Assembly (NCBI RefSeq): GCF_000331285.1
Contig: NZ_ANFX01000012.1
Coordinates: 124,001-188,000 of the forward strand
DNA: 64,000 nt
Reading direction: 5' to 3'
DNA from: Porphyrobacter sp. AAP82
GTDB lineage: Bacteria > Pseudomonadota > Alphaproteobacteria > Sphingomonadales > Sphingomonadaceae
This document shows, in pieces, positions 19,384 through 28,297 of this stretch (its first letter is position 1; each line of letters starts with the position of its first letter). The notes below the pieces were generated by a model. The model searched no databases. It saw only the letters and a program-made list of their open reading frames with translations, and had not been told where the DNA came from. The translations under genes were made by a program, and so were the position numbers.

Positions 19384-20256
19384 ATGACGCAATACACCCA
19401 GATCACCCTCGCCAAGGCGGACGGCATCGCCACGATCACGCTCAACCGTCCGGACAAGATGAACGCCTACACCCGCACCATGGGCGAGGAGATCATGGCG
19501 GCGATGGACGACATCGACGCCGACGATGCGGTCCGCGCGGTGATCTTCACCGGCAGCGGCGAGCGGGCGTTCTGCGCAGGCGCCGACCTGACGCCGGAAG
19601 GGGGCGGGCAGGTGTTCTCGAGCGGGGATGCGGTCGAGACGCTCTCCGACCCGCGGGTGCGCGACGGCGGGGGCCTGCTGACGCTGCGGCTGTTCGAAGC
19701 GAAGAAGCCGCTCATCTCGGCCTGCAACGGCGTGGCGGTGGGCGTGGGCGCGACGATGCAGTTGGCGATGGACATCCGCCTTGCCAGCAGCACCGCGCGC
19801 TACGGCTTCGTTTTCGCGCGGCGCGGGATCGTGCCCGAGGCCGCCTCGAGCTGGTTCCTGCCGCGCATCGTCGGCATCAGCCAGGCCCTGGAGTGGTGCT
19901 ACACGGGCCGCATCTTCGATGCCGAGGAAGCCAGGGCGGGCGGCCTGGTGCGCTCGGTCCACGCGCCCGAGGATCTGCTCCACGCGGCCCAGGCCCTCGC
20001 GCGCGAGATCGCCGAAAACACCTCGGGCGTGTCGGTGGCGATGACGCGGGCGATGATGTGGCGGCTCGCCGGCGCCGACCACCCGATGGAAGCGCACAAG
20101 ATCGACAGCCGCGCCATCTACCGCCTCAGCCGCGGCGCCGATGCCAGGGAGGGGATCGCGAGCTTCCTCGAGAAGCGCCGCGCCATGTATCCCGGCAAGG
20201 TCAGCGCCGACATGCCCGACTTCTACCCGTGGTGGGACGAACGGCCCTATGAATGA
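19384..20256 (+). CDS. Enoyl-CoA hydratase/isomerase family protein
   Basis: Crotonase-fold enzyme of 290 residues. It has the N-terminal signature ITLNRPDKMNAYT, the oxyanion-hole strand ERAFCAGADL, the second oxyanion loop GVAVGVGATM, and the acidic residue in GIVPEAASSWFLP, which usually supplies the hydratase base. It would hydrate 2-enoyl-CoA in beta-oxidation, complementing the thiolase and dehydrogenase upstream. The ATG at 19384 follows GGGAAGAGAG. Its last 8 bases overlap the MarR-type gene, so the two are translated as a coupled pair. The exact substrate is unknown; some relatives act on branched or aromatic acyl-CoA. Confidence 0.93.
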   Translation: MTQYTQITLAKADGIATITLNRPDKMNAYTRTMGEEIMAAMDDIDADDAVRAVIFTGSGERAFCAGADLTPEGGGQVFSSGDAVETLSDPRVRDGGGLLTLRLFEAKKPLISACNGVAVGVGATMQLAMDIRLASSTARYGFVFARRGIVPEAASSWFLPRIVGISQALEWCYTGRIFDAEEARAGGLVRSVHAPEDLLHAAQALAREIAENTSGVSVAMTRAMMWRLAGADHPMEAHKIDSRAIYRLSRGADAREGIASFLEKRRAMYPGKVSADMPDFYPWWDERPYE

Positions 20257-20764
20257 CGCGGGCCCGGGCGAGGGGGCCGGTGCGGGGGCAGGCGAGCTGG
20301 CTGGCTTCCTGCCCTACCAGCTCTCGGTCACCTCCAACGCGGTCAGCAGCCTGATCGCCGAACGCTATCGCAAGCGGTTCGGCCTCAAGATCCCCGAATG
20401 GCGGGTGATGGCGGTGCTGGGCGACGCCGAGGCCGCTGGGCGCGCGCTGACCCAGCGCGCGCTGACGGCGGCAACGGTGATGGACAAGGTTGCGGTCAAC
20501 CGCGCGGTCAAGGTGCTCGAGGAGCGCGGGCTGATCGCGCGGGTGCCCAATCCGGGCGACGGCCGCTCGCACCTGCTTGCGCTGACGGGAGAGGGGCGCG
20601 CGATCCACGCCGAGGTGATGCCGCTCGCCCGTGCGACCGAGCGCGAGCTGCTCGAAGGCTTCGCGGCTGCCGAGGAGGCGGCGCTGCGCGATCTGCTGGC
20701 GCGGCTGAGGGCGCGGGCGGTGGCGGCGGGCGGCCCGATGCGCGAAGGGCCGGAGCAGGACTGA
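20249..20764 (+). CDS. MarR family transcriptional regulator
   Basis: Winged-helix dimeric repressor of 171 residues. After a flexible Gly/Ala N-terminus, the segment IPEWRVMAVLGD...LTQRALTAATVMDKVAVNRAVKVLEERGLIARVPNPGDGRSHLLALT has the MarR order of helices: recognition helix at VAVNRAVKVLEERG and the wing DGRSH. The start ATG at 20249 lies inside the enoyl-CoA hydratase gene (8-base overlap), so expression is coupled. It probably senses an acyl-CoA or phenolic ligand of that enzyme, in line with MarR regulators of CoA-dependent degradation; this is inference. The convergent tadC gene ends 25 bases away. Confidence 0.92.
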   Translation: MNDAGPGEGAGAGAGELAGFLPYQLSVTSNAVSSLIAERYRKRFGLKIPEWRVMAVLGDAEAAGRALTQRALTAATVMDKVAVNRAVKVLEERGLIARVPNPGDGRSHLLALTGEGRAIHAEVMPLARATERELLEGFAAAEEAALRDLLARLRARAVAAGGPMREGPEQD

Positions 20765-20789
20765 TCGTGCTCCGGCGTCGCGCGGGCCG

Positions 20790-21800
20790 TTACTTGCCGA
20801 CGTTCGAGTTGACGAGGTTGTCGCTGATCGAACAGGCTGCGGGGCCGAGAATGACGACGAACAGCGTGGGAAGGATGAACACGATCAGCGGCACGGTCAT
20901 GATCGCGGGCAGGCGCGCGGCCTTCTCCTCGGCGCGCATCATGCGCTCGTTGCGGAATTCGGCCGAGAGCACGCGCAGTGCCGAAGCGAGCGGGGTCCCG
21001 TAGCGTTCGGTCTGGACCATGGTGGTCACCACGCCCTTCACCGCTTCCAGATTGACGCGGTAAGCAAGGTTGTTGAACGCCATGCGCCGTTCGTTGAGGA
21101 AGCTCAGTTCGATCGCGGTCAGCGCGAATTCGTCGCCCAGTTCGGGATAGGCGCGGCCCAGTTCCTTGGCGACGCGGTTGAAGGCGGCGTCGACGGTGAG
21201 GCCCGCCTCGGCGCAGATCACGAGCAGGTCGAGCGCGTCGGGAAGTCCCTTCTGGATCTCCTTGGTGCGCTTGGAGGCCTTGTTGCTGAGGTAGAGTTCG
21301 GGGCCCTTGTAGGCGAGGAACACCGACATTGCGAAGGCACCCAGCCGGGTCATCGGGCCCCAGTCAGGCCAGTACTCGACGACATAGATGAGCAAGCCCA
21401 TGACCGCGCCGACCACGATCGGCAGGATCGCGCGCGCGCCGATGATCAGCACCGCGAGTTCCTTGTTGCGGTAGCCCGCATGCGCCAGCTTCTGCTGGAT
21501 CGTCTTGATCTGGCTTTCCTGAAGCACGTTCAGGCGGTCGAGGCCCGACTTGACCTTGTCGGTCGTGTCGGAGCGGCGGACCAGGCTGGTGCGCTTCTTC
21601 GTGGCGGCGGTGACGATGCCGGCCTTCAGCTGTTCGCGCCGCGCCTCCAGCGCCTTGACGCGCTTGGCCATCGGATCGCGGATCGTGACCGCGGCATAGA
21701 TCGCCAGCATGGTCGCAAAGGCGGCCATGGCGACAAGCATCGTTCCGACGAGGATGACGTCGAAACCGAGCAGCGAGGGTCCGGCGGGTTGATCGATCAT
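20790..21800 (-). CDS. tadC: Tad pilus inner-membrane platform protein TadC
   Basis: Inner-membrane T2SSF-domain protein of 336 residues that, with TadB, forms the platform for Flp pilus assembly. Hydrophobic segments lie near residues 11-33, 110-160 and at the C-terminus (MTVPLIVFILPTLFVVILGPA). The conserved cytoplasmic GLPDALDLLVICAEAGLTVDAAF and ERYGTPLASALRVLS motifs identify the T2SSF fold. The start at 21800 (MIDQPAG) is preferred to a longer frame to 21884, which would overlap tadB. It is the last gene of the minus-strand Tad block, 19 bases after tadB. Confidence 0.95.
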   Translation of the reverse strand: MIDQPAGPSLLGFDVILVGTMLVAMAAFATMLAIYAAVTIRDPMAKRVKALEARREQLKAGIVTAATKKRTSLVRRSDTTDKVKSGLDRLNVLQESQIKTIQQKLAHAGYRNKELAVLIIGARAILPIVVGAVMGLLIYVVEYWPDWGPMTRLGAFAMSVFLAYKGPELYLSNKASKRTKEIQKGLPDALDLLVICAEAGLTVDAAFNRVAKELGRAYPELGDEFALTAIELSFLNERRMAFNNLAYRVNLEAVKGVVTTMVQTERYGTPLASALRVLSAEFRNERMMRAEEKAARLPAIMTVPLIVFILPTLFVVILGPAACSISDNLVNSNVGK

Positions 21801-21819
21801 GGTCTGCTGCCCTTCGCGC

Positions 21820-22791
21820 TCAGATCTCGAAGTTGACCATCTTGGCCATGATGAACACGCCAAGACCCATCCACACGCCCGCACCGAGCCCGGCGACGAT
21901 CAGGCGATCATCGGTGAAGAAGGGATACATGTAGTTCGGGTTGATGTAGAAGATCGCGCCGAACACGAGGAAGGGCAGCGAGCCGACGATATAGGCCGAG
22001 GCCTTGGATTCCGAGCTCATCGCCTTGATCTTGAGCTTCATCTGCGCGCGCTTGCGCAGCACGTCGGCAAGGTTCGAGAGCGTCTCGGCAAGGTTGCCCC
22101 CCGTCTCGCGCTGGATCGCCAGCGTGATCGTGAAGAAGTTGAATTCGGAGATGCCGAGCTTGTCGGCGGTGTCCTGGAGCGCGTCCTCCATGGTCTTGCC
22201 GACCTTGATGCGGTCGATCACGGTCTTGAATTCGTAGCCGACGGGGCCGGGCACTTCGCTTGACACGATCCCGAGCGTTTCGGTCACCGGCAGGCCGGAA
22301 CGAAGCCCGCGCACGAGCAGCTCGATGCCGTCGGGGAACTTGTTGATGAACTGGTTGGTGCGGCGGTTGATGAGGAAGCCCACCACCATGTGCGGGAGCC
22401 CCGCGCCCATGAACAGGCCGACGCCCAGCGACAGCAGCGGCGCGCGGCTGAGCGCGAAGACCAGCACCGCGACGCCGAGCGCAAGCCCCACCGAGATATA
22501 GAGATATTGCGAAACCGTCCAGCTCTTGCCGGTGCGGTTGAGGCGCACCTGGAGCGCTTCCATGCGCGAGCCGGAGCCCGCGACCTTGTAGGCCTTGGGC
22601 TTGCGCGCGGCGATGGCGCGCTTGAACTGCGCGTCAACCTTGGCATCGAGGCTTTCGGAGTGGCGGTAGCGCACCGCCTGCATCCGCCGCTTCACCGCCT
22701 TGGAGGCACCCGACCCCGCGATGACCGCATAGCCCGCGACAAGCGCGGCGAAGATCACCAGCGTGATGAGCAGGGTTTGGAAGAGGTCCAT
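21820..22791 (-). CDS. tadB: Tad pilus inner-membrane platform protein TadB
   Basis: T2SSF-domain protein of 323 residues. The N-terminal helix MDLFQTLLITLVIFAALVAG anchors it; a second hydrophobic pair lies near residues 95-135, and the T2SSF core contains FPDGIELLVRGLRSGLPVTE and ETGGNLAETLSNLADVLRKR. It partners with TadC to transmit ATPase motion to pilus extension. In most alphaproteobacterial Tad operons the TadA/CpaF ATPase gene sits immediately upstream of tadB; here only 127 noncoding bases separate tadB from cpaE. The partner ATPase must therefore be encoded elsewhere. Confidence 0.95.
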   Translation of the reverse strand: MDLFQTLLITLVIFAALVAGYAVIAGSGASKAVKRRMQAVRYRHSESLDAKVDAQFKRAIAARKPKAYKVAGSGSRMEALQVRLNRTGKSWTVSQYLYISVGLALGVAVLVFALSRAPLLSLGVGLFMGAGLPHMVVGFLINRRTNQFINKFPDGIELLVRGLRSGLPVTETLGIVSSEVPGPVGYEFKTVIDRIKVGKTMEDALQDTADKLGISEFNFFTITLAIQRETGGNLAETLSNLADVLRKRAQMKLKIKAMSSESKASAYIVGSLPFLVFGAIFYINPNYMYPFFTDDRLIVAGLGAGVWMGLGVFIMAKMVNFEI

Positions 22792-22918
22792 ACTGTCGTT
22801 TCCTGCCTCGCTCCGCCGGGTCGCGGCGGGTCCTTGTCCTCATGGTGCCGCAGCGGCGCCGGGGCGGGGCGGCGGGCGCCTGCGCGCCGTGCCCCGCACG
22901 CCCCCGGCCTCGCGGCGA

Positions 22919-24202
22919 TCAGTCCGCCTTGGTCAGATCGACCTTGGGCTTCTTGGCGAGCATCGCCTTCAGGTCGAAGTTGCCCAGCAGCGACTTCTTG
23001 TCGCCGCCGCCGGCCACCGCGATATCTTCCGCGCTCACGCCCATCACGCGCTCGGCGATCTGGCGGATCGCTGCGGTCGCCTTGCTCGAACGGTTGGCAT
23101 CGACGAACACCTGACCAAGCTTGGCCGCGTTGGAGGCCGCCTTGATGTCGTAAGGGATCACGAAATCCACCTTGCGCTCGATCGAGGCCTCGAAATCGGC
23201 CTTGCTGATCTCCGACAAGCTCGGCTGCACCTTGTTGGCGACGATCATCGGATGCGCATGGCTGGCATTGGACTTGAGCCAGGAAAGAATGCGGATCGTG
23301 TCGCGCGCCGAGGCGAGGGTGAACTCGCAGGTCAGCACCACCAGGTTCACGTCTGCCAGCAACTGCGGGAAGTTGATGAGCATGTTGCGCGGCAGATCGA
23401 TGACCGTCATCTCGAAGGCCTGGCGGAACTCGTCCTCCAGCTGCACGAAGGCCGAACCATCGGTCATCAGCGGCTGGTTGATCGGGGCCTCGGCCGACAG
23501 GATCGACAGGTTGTCGCCGGCCCGCACCATGGCGCGTTCGATGAACAAGGGGTCGATACGGCTCGGGTTCTCGATCGCGTCGGTCAGGCCGCGGCCCGGT
23601 TCGAGATCGAGCGCCAGCGCGCCGGTCCCGAAATGGACATCGAGATCGAGCAGCGCGGTCGGCGCCTTGTGCGCTTCGGAGAACAGCCAGGCGAGCGAGG
23701 TCGCCAGCGTCGAGGCGCCCACGCCCCCGCGGGTGCCCACGACGGCGGTCGAGATATGACGCCTGGCCGCATCGGCATCGCCCGCCTTGGGGCTCATAAA
23801 CACCGCCAGCGCCTGGTTCAGGGCATCATGCACCTGCTGGGGCGAAAGCGGCTTCAGGAGATAGTCGTGGATCCCGCTGGCCAAGAGATCGCGGTAAAGG
23901 CGCACGTCGTTGACCTGGCCGATGGCGATCACCACCGTGCCCGGCTCGCAGACTTCGGCCAGCGCGTTGATATCGTTGAGCGGATCGCCGCTTTCCGACA
24001 GGTCGACCACGAGGATCGCCGGCGAGGCGCTGACCGACAGGGACTGCACCGCGTTGCGCAGGCCGCCCTTGTTGCACTTTTCCGGCTGCCAGCCGAGCTC
24101 GATCACCACCGGACGCAGCACGTCCAGCGCGTTGTCGTCGCAGATATAGGCCGAGAAGGGATCGCGGTTGCCGGGCAGGCCCGATTTCCAGGGAGCATTC
24201 AT
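22919..24202 (-). CDS. cpaE: Tad pilus localisation protein CpaE/TadZ
   Basis: A 427-residue protein with an atypical receiver-like N-terminal domain (about 15-135, with DLSESGDPL and GIHDYLLKPLS) and a MinD/ParA-type ATPase domain. It positions the Tad machinery at the cell pole. The Walker A region reads GTRGGVGAST, in which the signature lysine of the deviant Walker A (KGGVGK) is Arg and the P-loop lysine is Ala. Nucleotide hydrolysis is therefore doubtful, as in some TadZ proteins that act as scaffolds. TALLDLDVHFGTGALALDL and VIDLPRN match the Walker A' and B regions. It starts 3 bases after cpaD ends, so it is clearly operonic. Confidence 0.93.
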   Translation of the reverse strand: MNAPWKSGLPGNRDPFSAYICDDNALDVLRPVVIELGWQPEKCNKGGLRNAVQSLSVSASPAILVVDLSESGDPLNDINALAEVCEPGTVVIAIGQVNDVRLYRDLLASGIHDYLLKPLSPQQVHDALNQALAVFMSPKAGDADAARRHISTAVVGTRGGVGASTLATSLAWLFSEAHKAPTALLDLDVHFGTGALALDLEPGRGLTDAIENPSRIDPLFIERAMVRAGDNLSILSAEAPINQPLMTDGSAFVQLEDEFRQAFEMTVIDLPRNMLINFPQLLADVNLVVLTCEFTLASARDTIRILSWLKSNASHAHPMIVANKVQPSLSEISKADFEASIERKVDFVIPYDIKAASNAAKLGQVFVDANRSSKATAAIRQIAERVMGVSAEDIAVAGGGDKKSLLGNFDLKAMLAKKPKVDLTKAD

Positions 24203-24205
24203 GGC

Positions 24206-24889
24206 TTAGTTACCTCCTCCGCCCGAGCCCGAGGCGCCGGCTTCCTTCAGGCCCGCCTTGCCGGTCGGGTCCATTTCACGATAGGTCGAGATCGCCTTGT
24301 TCGAGGTCGCGATCACGGTCTCGCCCGAACCCTGCTTGCCTTCGAGCAGGTCCTGCGGATCGGCGACCATCGCGGCCAGATTGCTGTTCACCGCGCAGCC
24401 GAAATTGGGGCTCGTGCCGTTCGAATATTTCATGTCGGACTTGGCCGACCAGTCCGGGCAACCGGGCACGCTGGCGCTCGAGCGGGTGATGACGACGCGC
24501 GCCTGGCCGGGCTGGACGAAGCCGGGGGTGACGGGCGCGGTGTCGCTGATCATCAGGCCGTAGCGCGCGGCAAGATCGCGCACCGCGGCGGTCACGGCCG
24601 GATTCTGGCTCGGGTTCTCGATCGCGATGCGATCACCGTAGCGCAGGTCCATCGTCTCGAACCAGCCGTTGAGACGCTGCTGTTCGGAGATCGGCAGGCC
24701 CGCCGAGGTGGTGTTCACATCGAGCACCATGTTGGTGCGTTCGACCACCGGCTGCTTGATGCTGTAGAGCGAGGTGTTCTCGGCCATCCCGCCGCAGCCG
24801 GCAAGGCCAAGGCCCTGCGCCAGCGCGACAGCGAGCTTGAGCTTGTGGGCGGGCGCGCGGGCCGGCCGGTTCGATCGTGCATTCGGCAT
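24206..24889 (-). CDS. cpaD: Tad pilus lipoprotein CpaD
   Basis: Outer-membrane-associated lipoprotein of 227 residues that assists the secretin. A signal peptide with lipobox LAGC near residue 35 is followed by the CpaD-family order: VERTNMVLDVNTTSAGLPISEQQRL, then YGDRIAIENPS, and the Cys pair in VPGCPDWSAK / SPNFGCAVNSNLAAMVADPQDLL. The start at 24889 (MPNARSNRP) sits 19 bases after the cpaC stop and is the natural operon start; the longer frame into cpaC lacks support. The Gly/Ser tail is simple sequence. Confidence 0.92.
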   Translation of the reverse strand: MPNARSNRPARAPAHKLKLAVALAQGLGLAGCGGMAENTSLYSIKQPVVERTNMVLDVNTTSAGLPISEQQRLNGWFETMDLRYGDRIAIENPSQNPAVTAAVRDLAARYGLMISDTAPVTPGFVQPGQARVVITRSSASVPGCPDWSAKSDMKYSNGTSPNFGCAVNSNLAAMVADPQDLLEGKQGSGETVIATSNKAISTYREMDPTGKAGLKEAGASGSGGGGN

Positions 24890-24908
24890 GTTGGGCACCT
24901 TTCTCGCG

Positions 24909-26558
24909 TTAGAGGCTGAAACCGGGGGCGGCGGCGGGAGCATCGGCCTTGGCGGCACGCTCCGGACGGCGGCTCTTCTTGTCGGCGCGGCGCGGCTTTT
25001 CCTCGCCGGTCGGGACGATCGCTTCGGGGTCGGCCGTGCTGACCTTGGGAGCCGGGGCATCGGGCTGTGCCGCGCTCGGGCCCGGGCGCTGTTCGCCCGA
25101 GACGCCCGCGTTCTCGCGGAAGCCGAGCAGCTGCTGGAATTCGTCGGCCGAATGGAAGCCATCGGTCGGCAGCTTGATGTCCTTGGCGTCGACCGGCTTC
25201 ACCAGATAGGGGGTAACGATGATCACCAGCTCGGTCTCGCCCTTGCGGAACTGCCGGCTGCGGAACAGGTTGCCGAGGATCGGCACGTCACCCACACCCG
25301 GCGCCTTGTCGAGCGTGTTCTGCGAGTTGGCGCTCATCAGGCCGGCGATCATGAAGCTCTGGCCCGAACCCAGCTCGACCGTGGTTTCGGTGCGGCGGGT
25401 GGTGAGCGCGGGGACCTGGAAGCCGTTGAGCGTGACCGAGCCCTGGCTCGACAGCTCGGAGACTTCCGGACGCACACGCATCGAGATGCGGCCGTTCGAG
25501 AGCACGGTCGGGGTGTAGGCGAGGCTCACGCCGTATTGGCGGAATTCGACCGACACCTGGCCGAGACCCTGCGAGATCGGCACCGGAAACTCGCCGCCGG
25601 CCAGGAAGGTCGCGGTTTCGCCCGAGAGCGCGGTGAGGTTGGGCTCGGTGATGGTCGAGACAAGCCCCAGACGCTCCGACAGGTCGAGCGCGCCGAGCAT
25701 GTCCATGCCGAACAGGCGGCCAAGCCCCGACAGGGTCGTGCCGTTGTTGCTGTTGACCGCCGTGCCGAGGATGTCCCGGGTGATCGGCGTGCCGTCGCTG
25801 TTGAAGAGCGGCAAGCCGTTGGCGCCGATCACAGGCACGGTGATGGTCGGGTTGAGGATATTGTTGCCGGTCGCGAAAGGACCGCCGAGGCCGTATTCGC
25901 CGCTCACCATCGAGCGTGTGCCGGTGCCCACGCCGAAGCGGAAGCCGCCGGTGGTGTCGAAGGTCTGGAGATTGCCGCCGATGCTGCGCAGCAGCGAGCG
26001 GTTGACTTCGGCGACCTTCACCTGAAGGTTGACCTGGAGCGGGGTTGCGGTGCGCAGGCGGCTGATCACGTTGGCCTTGTCACCAAGGAAGGCCTGCACC
26101 AGGCGCTCGGCCTCGGCGGCATCCTCGGGGGCGCCGACAGTGCCGGTCAGCAGCACGGTGTCCACGCCCATCGTCGACACGCTCACCTTGGCATCGGGCA
26201 TCGCCATCGCCAGCATCTGGCTGATGCTGCCGATGTTCGAGCCGACCCGGATGTTGGCCGAAAAGATCACGTCGCCGCGTTCGTTGCTGGCGTAGATGGT
26301 GGTCTCGCCGCCCGACTTGCCGAAGACGTAGAGCTGGCGCTGCGACTTGATCTGGACGTCGGCGATTTCCTCGTTGGCGACGAACACATCGGCCATCGTG
26401 CCGGGCACCGTCACCAGCTCGCCCTTGCCGATCGACAGGACGATTTCCTGCGAGGGGCGGACAACCTGCTGGGCGATAGCGGTGGTGGCGGGCATCGCCG
26501 CCATCGGCACCGCAGCCATCGCGGCCACCAGCAGCTTGAGCTTGAACTTGCGTGTCAT
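24909..26558 (-). CDS. cpaC: Tad pilus secretin CpaC/RcpA
   Basis: Outer-membrane secretin channel of 549 residues through which the Flp pilus exits. A signal peptide (1-29) is followed by the N-terminal pilus-specific domain (VLSIGKGELVTVPGTMADVFVAN), a BON-like segment (VDTVLLTGTVGAPEDAAEAERLV), then QVNLQVKVAEVNRSLLRSIGGN and the secretin core ending near residue 450 with GDVPILGNLFRSRQF...ELVIIVTPYLVKP. The last 80 residues are a Pro/Ala/Lys-rich tail ending in Leu, not part of the fold. Located between cpaB and cpaD as in standard Tad loci. Confidence 0.95.
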   Translation of the reverse strand: MTRKFKLKLLVAAMAAVPMAAMPATTAIAQQVVRPSQEIVLSIGKGELVTVPGTMADVFVANEEIADVQIKSQRQLYVFGKSGGETTIYASNERGDVIFSANIRVGSNIGSISQMLAMAMPDAKVSVSTMGVDTVLLTGTVGAPEDAAEAERLVQAFLGDKANVISRLRTATPLQVNLQVKVAEVNRSLLRSIGGNLQTFDTTGGFRFGVGTGTRSMVSGEYGLGGPFATGNNILNPTITVPVIGANGLPLFNSDGTPITRDILGTAVNSNNGTTLSGLGRLFGMDMLGALDLSERLGLVSTITEPNLTALSGETATFLAGGEFPVPISQGLGQVSVEFRQYGVSLAYTPTVLSNGRISMRVRPEVSELSSQGSVTLNGFQVPALTTRRTETTVELGSGQSFMIAGLMSANSQNTLDKAPGVGDVPILGNLFRSRQFRKGETELVIIVTPYLVKPVDAKDIKLPTDGFHSADEFQQLLGFRENAGVSGEQRPGPSAAQPDAPAPKVSTADPEAIVPTGEEKPRRADKKSRRPERAAKADAPAAAPGFSL

Positions 26559-26600
26559 GGGTTGACCCCCCCTCGGGTTTGAACGACATTGGTGCAGTCC

Positions 26601-27722
26601 TCAGAAGACCACGGTGGCACCGGCGCCGGGCAGGGTCTGCCCGGCGCGGCGCACGCCGCTGGATTGGCTGGAGAGGACGGCACCGACCTTGGTGCTGACC
26701 GGTGTTTCGGTGGTTTCCTTGCCGCGGGTGACGCGCACGCTCGGGCCCTTGTAGACCGGCGCCTCGCCGCTGCTTTCCGAGCGCGCTGCCCGCGGCGCGG
26801 GAGCCGGGGCAGGGGCGGGTGCCGCCTGCTGCTGCCCGCCGTTCTTGGGCGGCATGGTGGTGCGCTGGAAGCGCGACACGTCGCCGCCGGTCACGAAGGT
26901 CGTGCCCTTGTCGAGCGGACGCGCCATGGCGGCCTTGAGGATACGCTCTTCCTGCTCGGGCGTGGCGCCCGCCGGGATCTGCACATCGCCCGCGGCGACC
27001 GCACGTTCGAGCTCCGACTGGCTGTCGGCGATCGAGCGCAGCGCGAGGCTGATCGTGCCGATGGTCTGGGCGACGGCGATCTTCTCGGCGATCTTGGGGG
27101 TCACTTCGAGCGTGACGGTGCGGAATTCGGTGACCTGGGTCTTGCCGTTCTCGTCCACGGTCTTCTCGACGGTCTGGTCGGTCGCCAGCACGCGCAGGTT
27201 GCGCAGCACGGTTTCGGCCGCGCGCAGCGGCGCGGTGCCGTTCTCGCCGTCGATCTGCTGGGTCAGCACGAGGTCGACGCGGTCACCGGCGAACACGAAG
27301 CCGGCAACCCCGGTCGTGGCCGACACCGGCACGGTGACGGCGCGCATGCCCGGCCCGAGCGCGGCGGCGAGGAAGCCGCGGTCGCCCGGCGCGACCAGCG
27401 CACCCTGGGTGACCGGCTCGCCCGCGGTGATCGGGAAGCGGACCACGGTGCCCAGCAGCTTGTTCATGTCGGCCTCGCCGTCGATGAAGTAGGCGTCCTG
27501 CACCAGTTCCTTGGGCCAGGGCTGGAAGCCGAGCGCATCGGCGGTGATGATCGTGCCGGCGGTCAGCGCCCGCTTGGCAACCAGCACGCGCGGCCCGGTG
27601 GCAACGGCAGCGGCTTCGGCATCGGGGGCGGCGCCTCCGGCGAACATGCTGCGCGCGGCAAAGGCCGTCCCGATCGCGATGATCAGCGCACCGAGCAGCA
27701 GAACCAGTTTCTTCCTATCCAT
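26601..27722 (-). CDS. cpaB: Tad pilus assembly protein CpaB/RcpC
   Basis: Periplasmic Tad component of 373 residues with one N-terminal membrane anchor (KLVLLLGALIIAIGTAFAARSM). A SAF domain follows (about 45-115: VLVAKRALTAGTIITADALGFQPWP), then the CpaB-specific RVDLVLTQQIDG and VTLEVTPKIAEKIAVAQTIGTISLALR. The C-terminal 100 residues are Pro/Ala-rich and low complexity. It is thought to bind peptidoglycan or stabilise the secretin. It lies 42 bases upstream of cpaC and 89 bases downstream of cpaA. Confidence 0.94.
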   Translation of the reverse strand: MDRKKLVLLLGALIIAIGTAFAARSMFAGGAAPDAEAAAVATGPRVLVAKRALTAGTIITADALGFQPWPKELVQDAYFIDGEADMNKLLGTVVRFPITAGEPVTQGALVAPGDRGFLAAALGPGMRAVTVPVSATTGVAGFVFAGDRVDLVLTQQIDGENGTAPLRAAETVLRNLRVLATDQTVEKTVDENGKTQVTEFRTVTLEVTPKIAEKIAVAQTIGTISLALRSIADSQSELERAVAAGDVQIPAGATPEQEERILKAAMARPLDKGTTFVTGGDVSRFQRTTMPPKNGGQQQAAPAPAPAPAPRAARSESSGEAPVYKGPSVRVTRGKETTETPVSTKVGAVLSSQSSGVRRAGQTLPGAGATVVF

Positions 27723-27811
27723 GGCTCAAATAGCCCCCTCGTAATCGCCCGTGGGTTGGTTAGCGGGCAGGTTTGGTTGCAGTGCGTAAGGCTTGACTGG
27801 TTAAAATCGGG

Positions 27812-28297
27812 TTATACCGATTGGGCGGCGAACGAGACGCCCGGCAGATAGTTGGCCCACAGCACCCACAGCCCGCCGAAAGCGATGGCGATACCGTAGG
27901 GGATCTTGATCTTGTCGCGCTCGCCGCGGATGATGTGCCAGCCCGCCAGCACGATGGTCAGCGCGCCGCCGGCAAGCGACATGATGAGCAGCAATTGCAT
28001 GAACACGAAGGGCGGCACCCACAGCGCCAGCGCGGTCAGCAGCTTGACGTCGCCGCCGCCCATCACCTTCATCGCGAACAGCCCGGCAAGGATGACGAAC
28101 GCGGCCACCGCCACGCCGAGCTGCGTCGCGACGCCCGGCCACAGCTCGAGCCCGCTCGCCCACCAGAACGCCGGCGCCGCCAGCGCGATCGCGGCGTTCA
28201 GCCAGTTGTCGATCTGGCGCCGACGCATGTCGGTATAGGCAGCAATGACCAGCGCAATTGCCAAGCCGATCAGCAGACCGTAGGAAATGGTATTCAT
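27812..28297 (-). CDS. cpaA: Prepilin peptidase CpaA/TadV
   Basis: Integral-membrane aspartyl protease of 161 residues that matures Flp prepilins. Both catalytic aspartates are visible: one in AYTDMRRRQIDNW after the first helix and one in the GGGDVKLL motif. The small size, without the N-methylase domain, is typical of TadV. I prefer the ATG at 28297; an upstream ATG at 28318 would add seven residues. This is the first gene of the minus-strand Tad block, and no flp pilin gene lies upstream of it, because the 134 bases before the divergent hydrolase gene are too short and contain no Flp-like frame. Confidence 0.93.
   Translation of the reverse strand: MNTISYGLLIGLAIALVIAAYTDMRRRQIDNWLNAAIALAAPAFWWASGLELWPGVATQLGVAVAAFVILAGLFAMKVMGGGDVKLLTALALWVPPFVFMQLLLIMSLAGGALTIVLAGWHIIRGERDKIKIPYGIAIAFGGLWVLWANYLPGVSFAAQSV

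Noticed and set aside
22792-22918. Remnant of tadA/cpaF between cpaE and tadB
   Set aside because: The 127 bases contain only GC-rich palindromic sequence, and no fragment resembling a T2SSE ATPase could be read in any frame.
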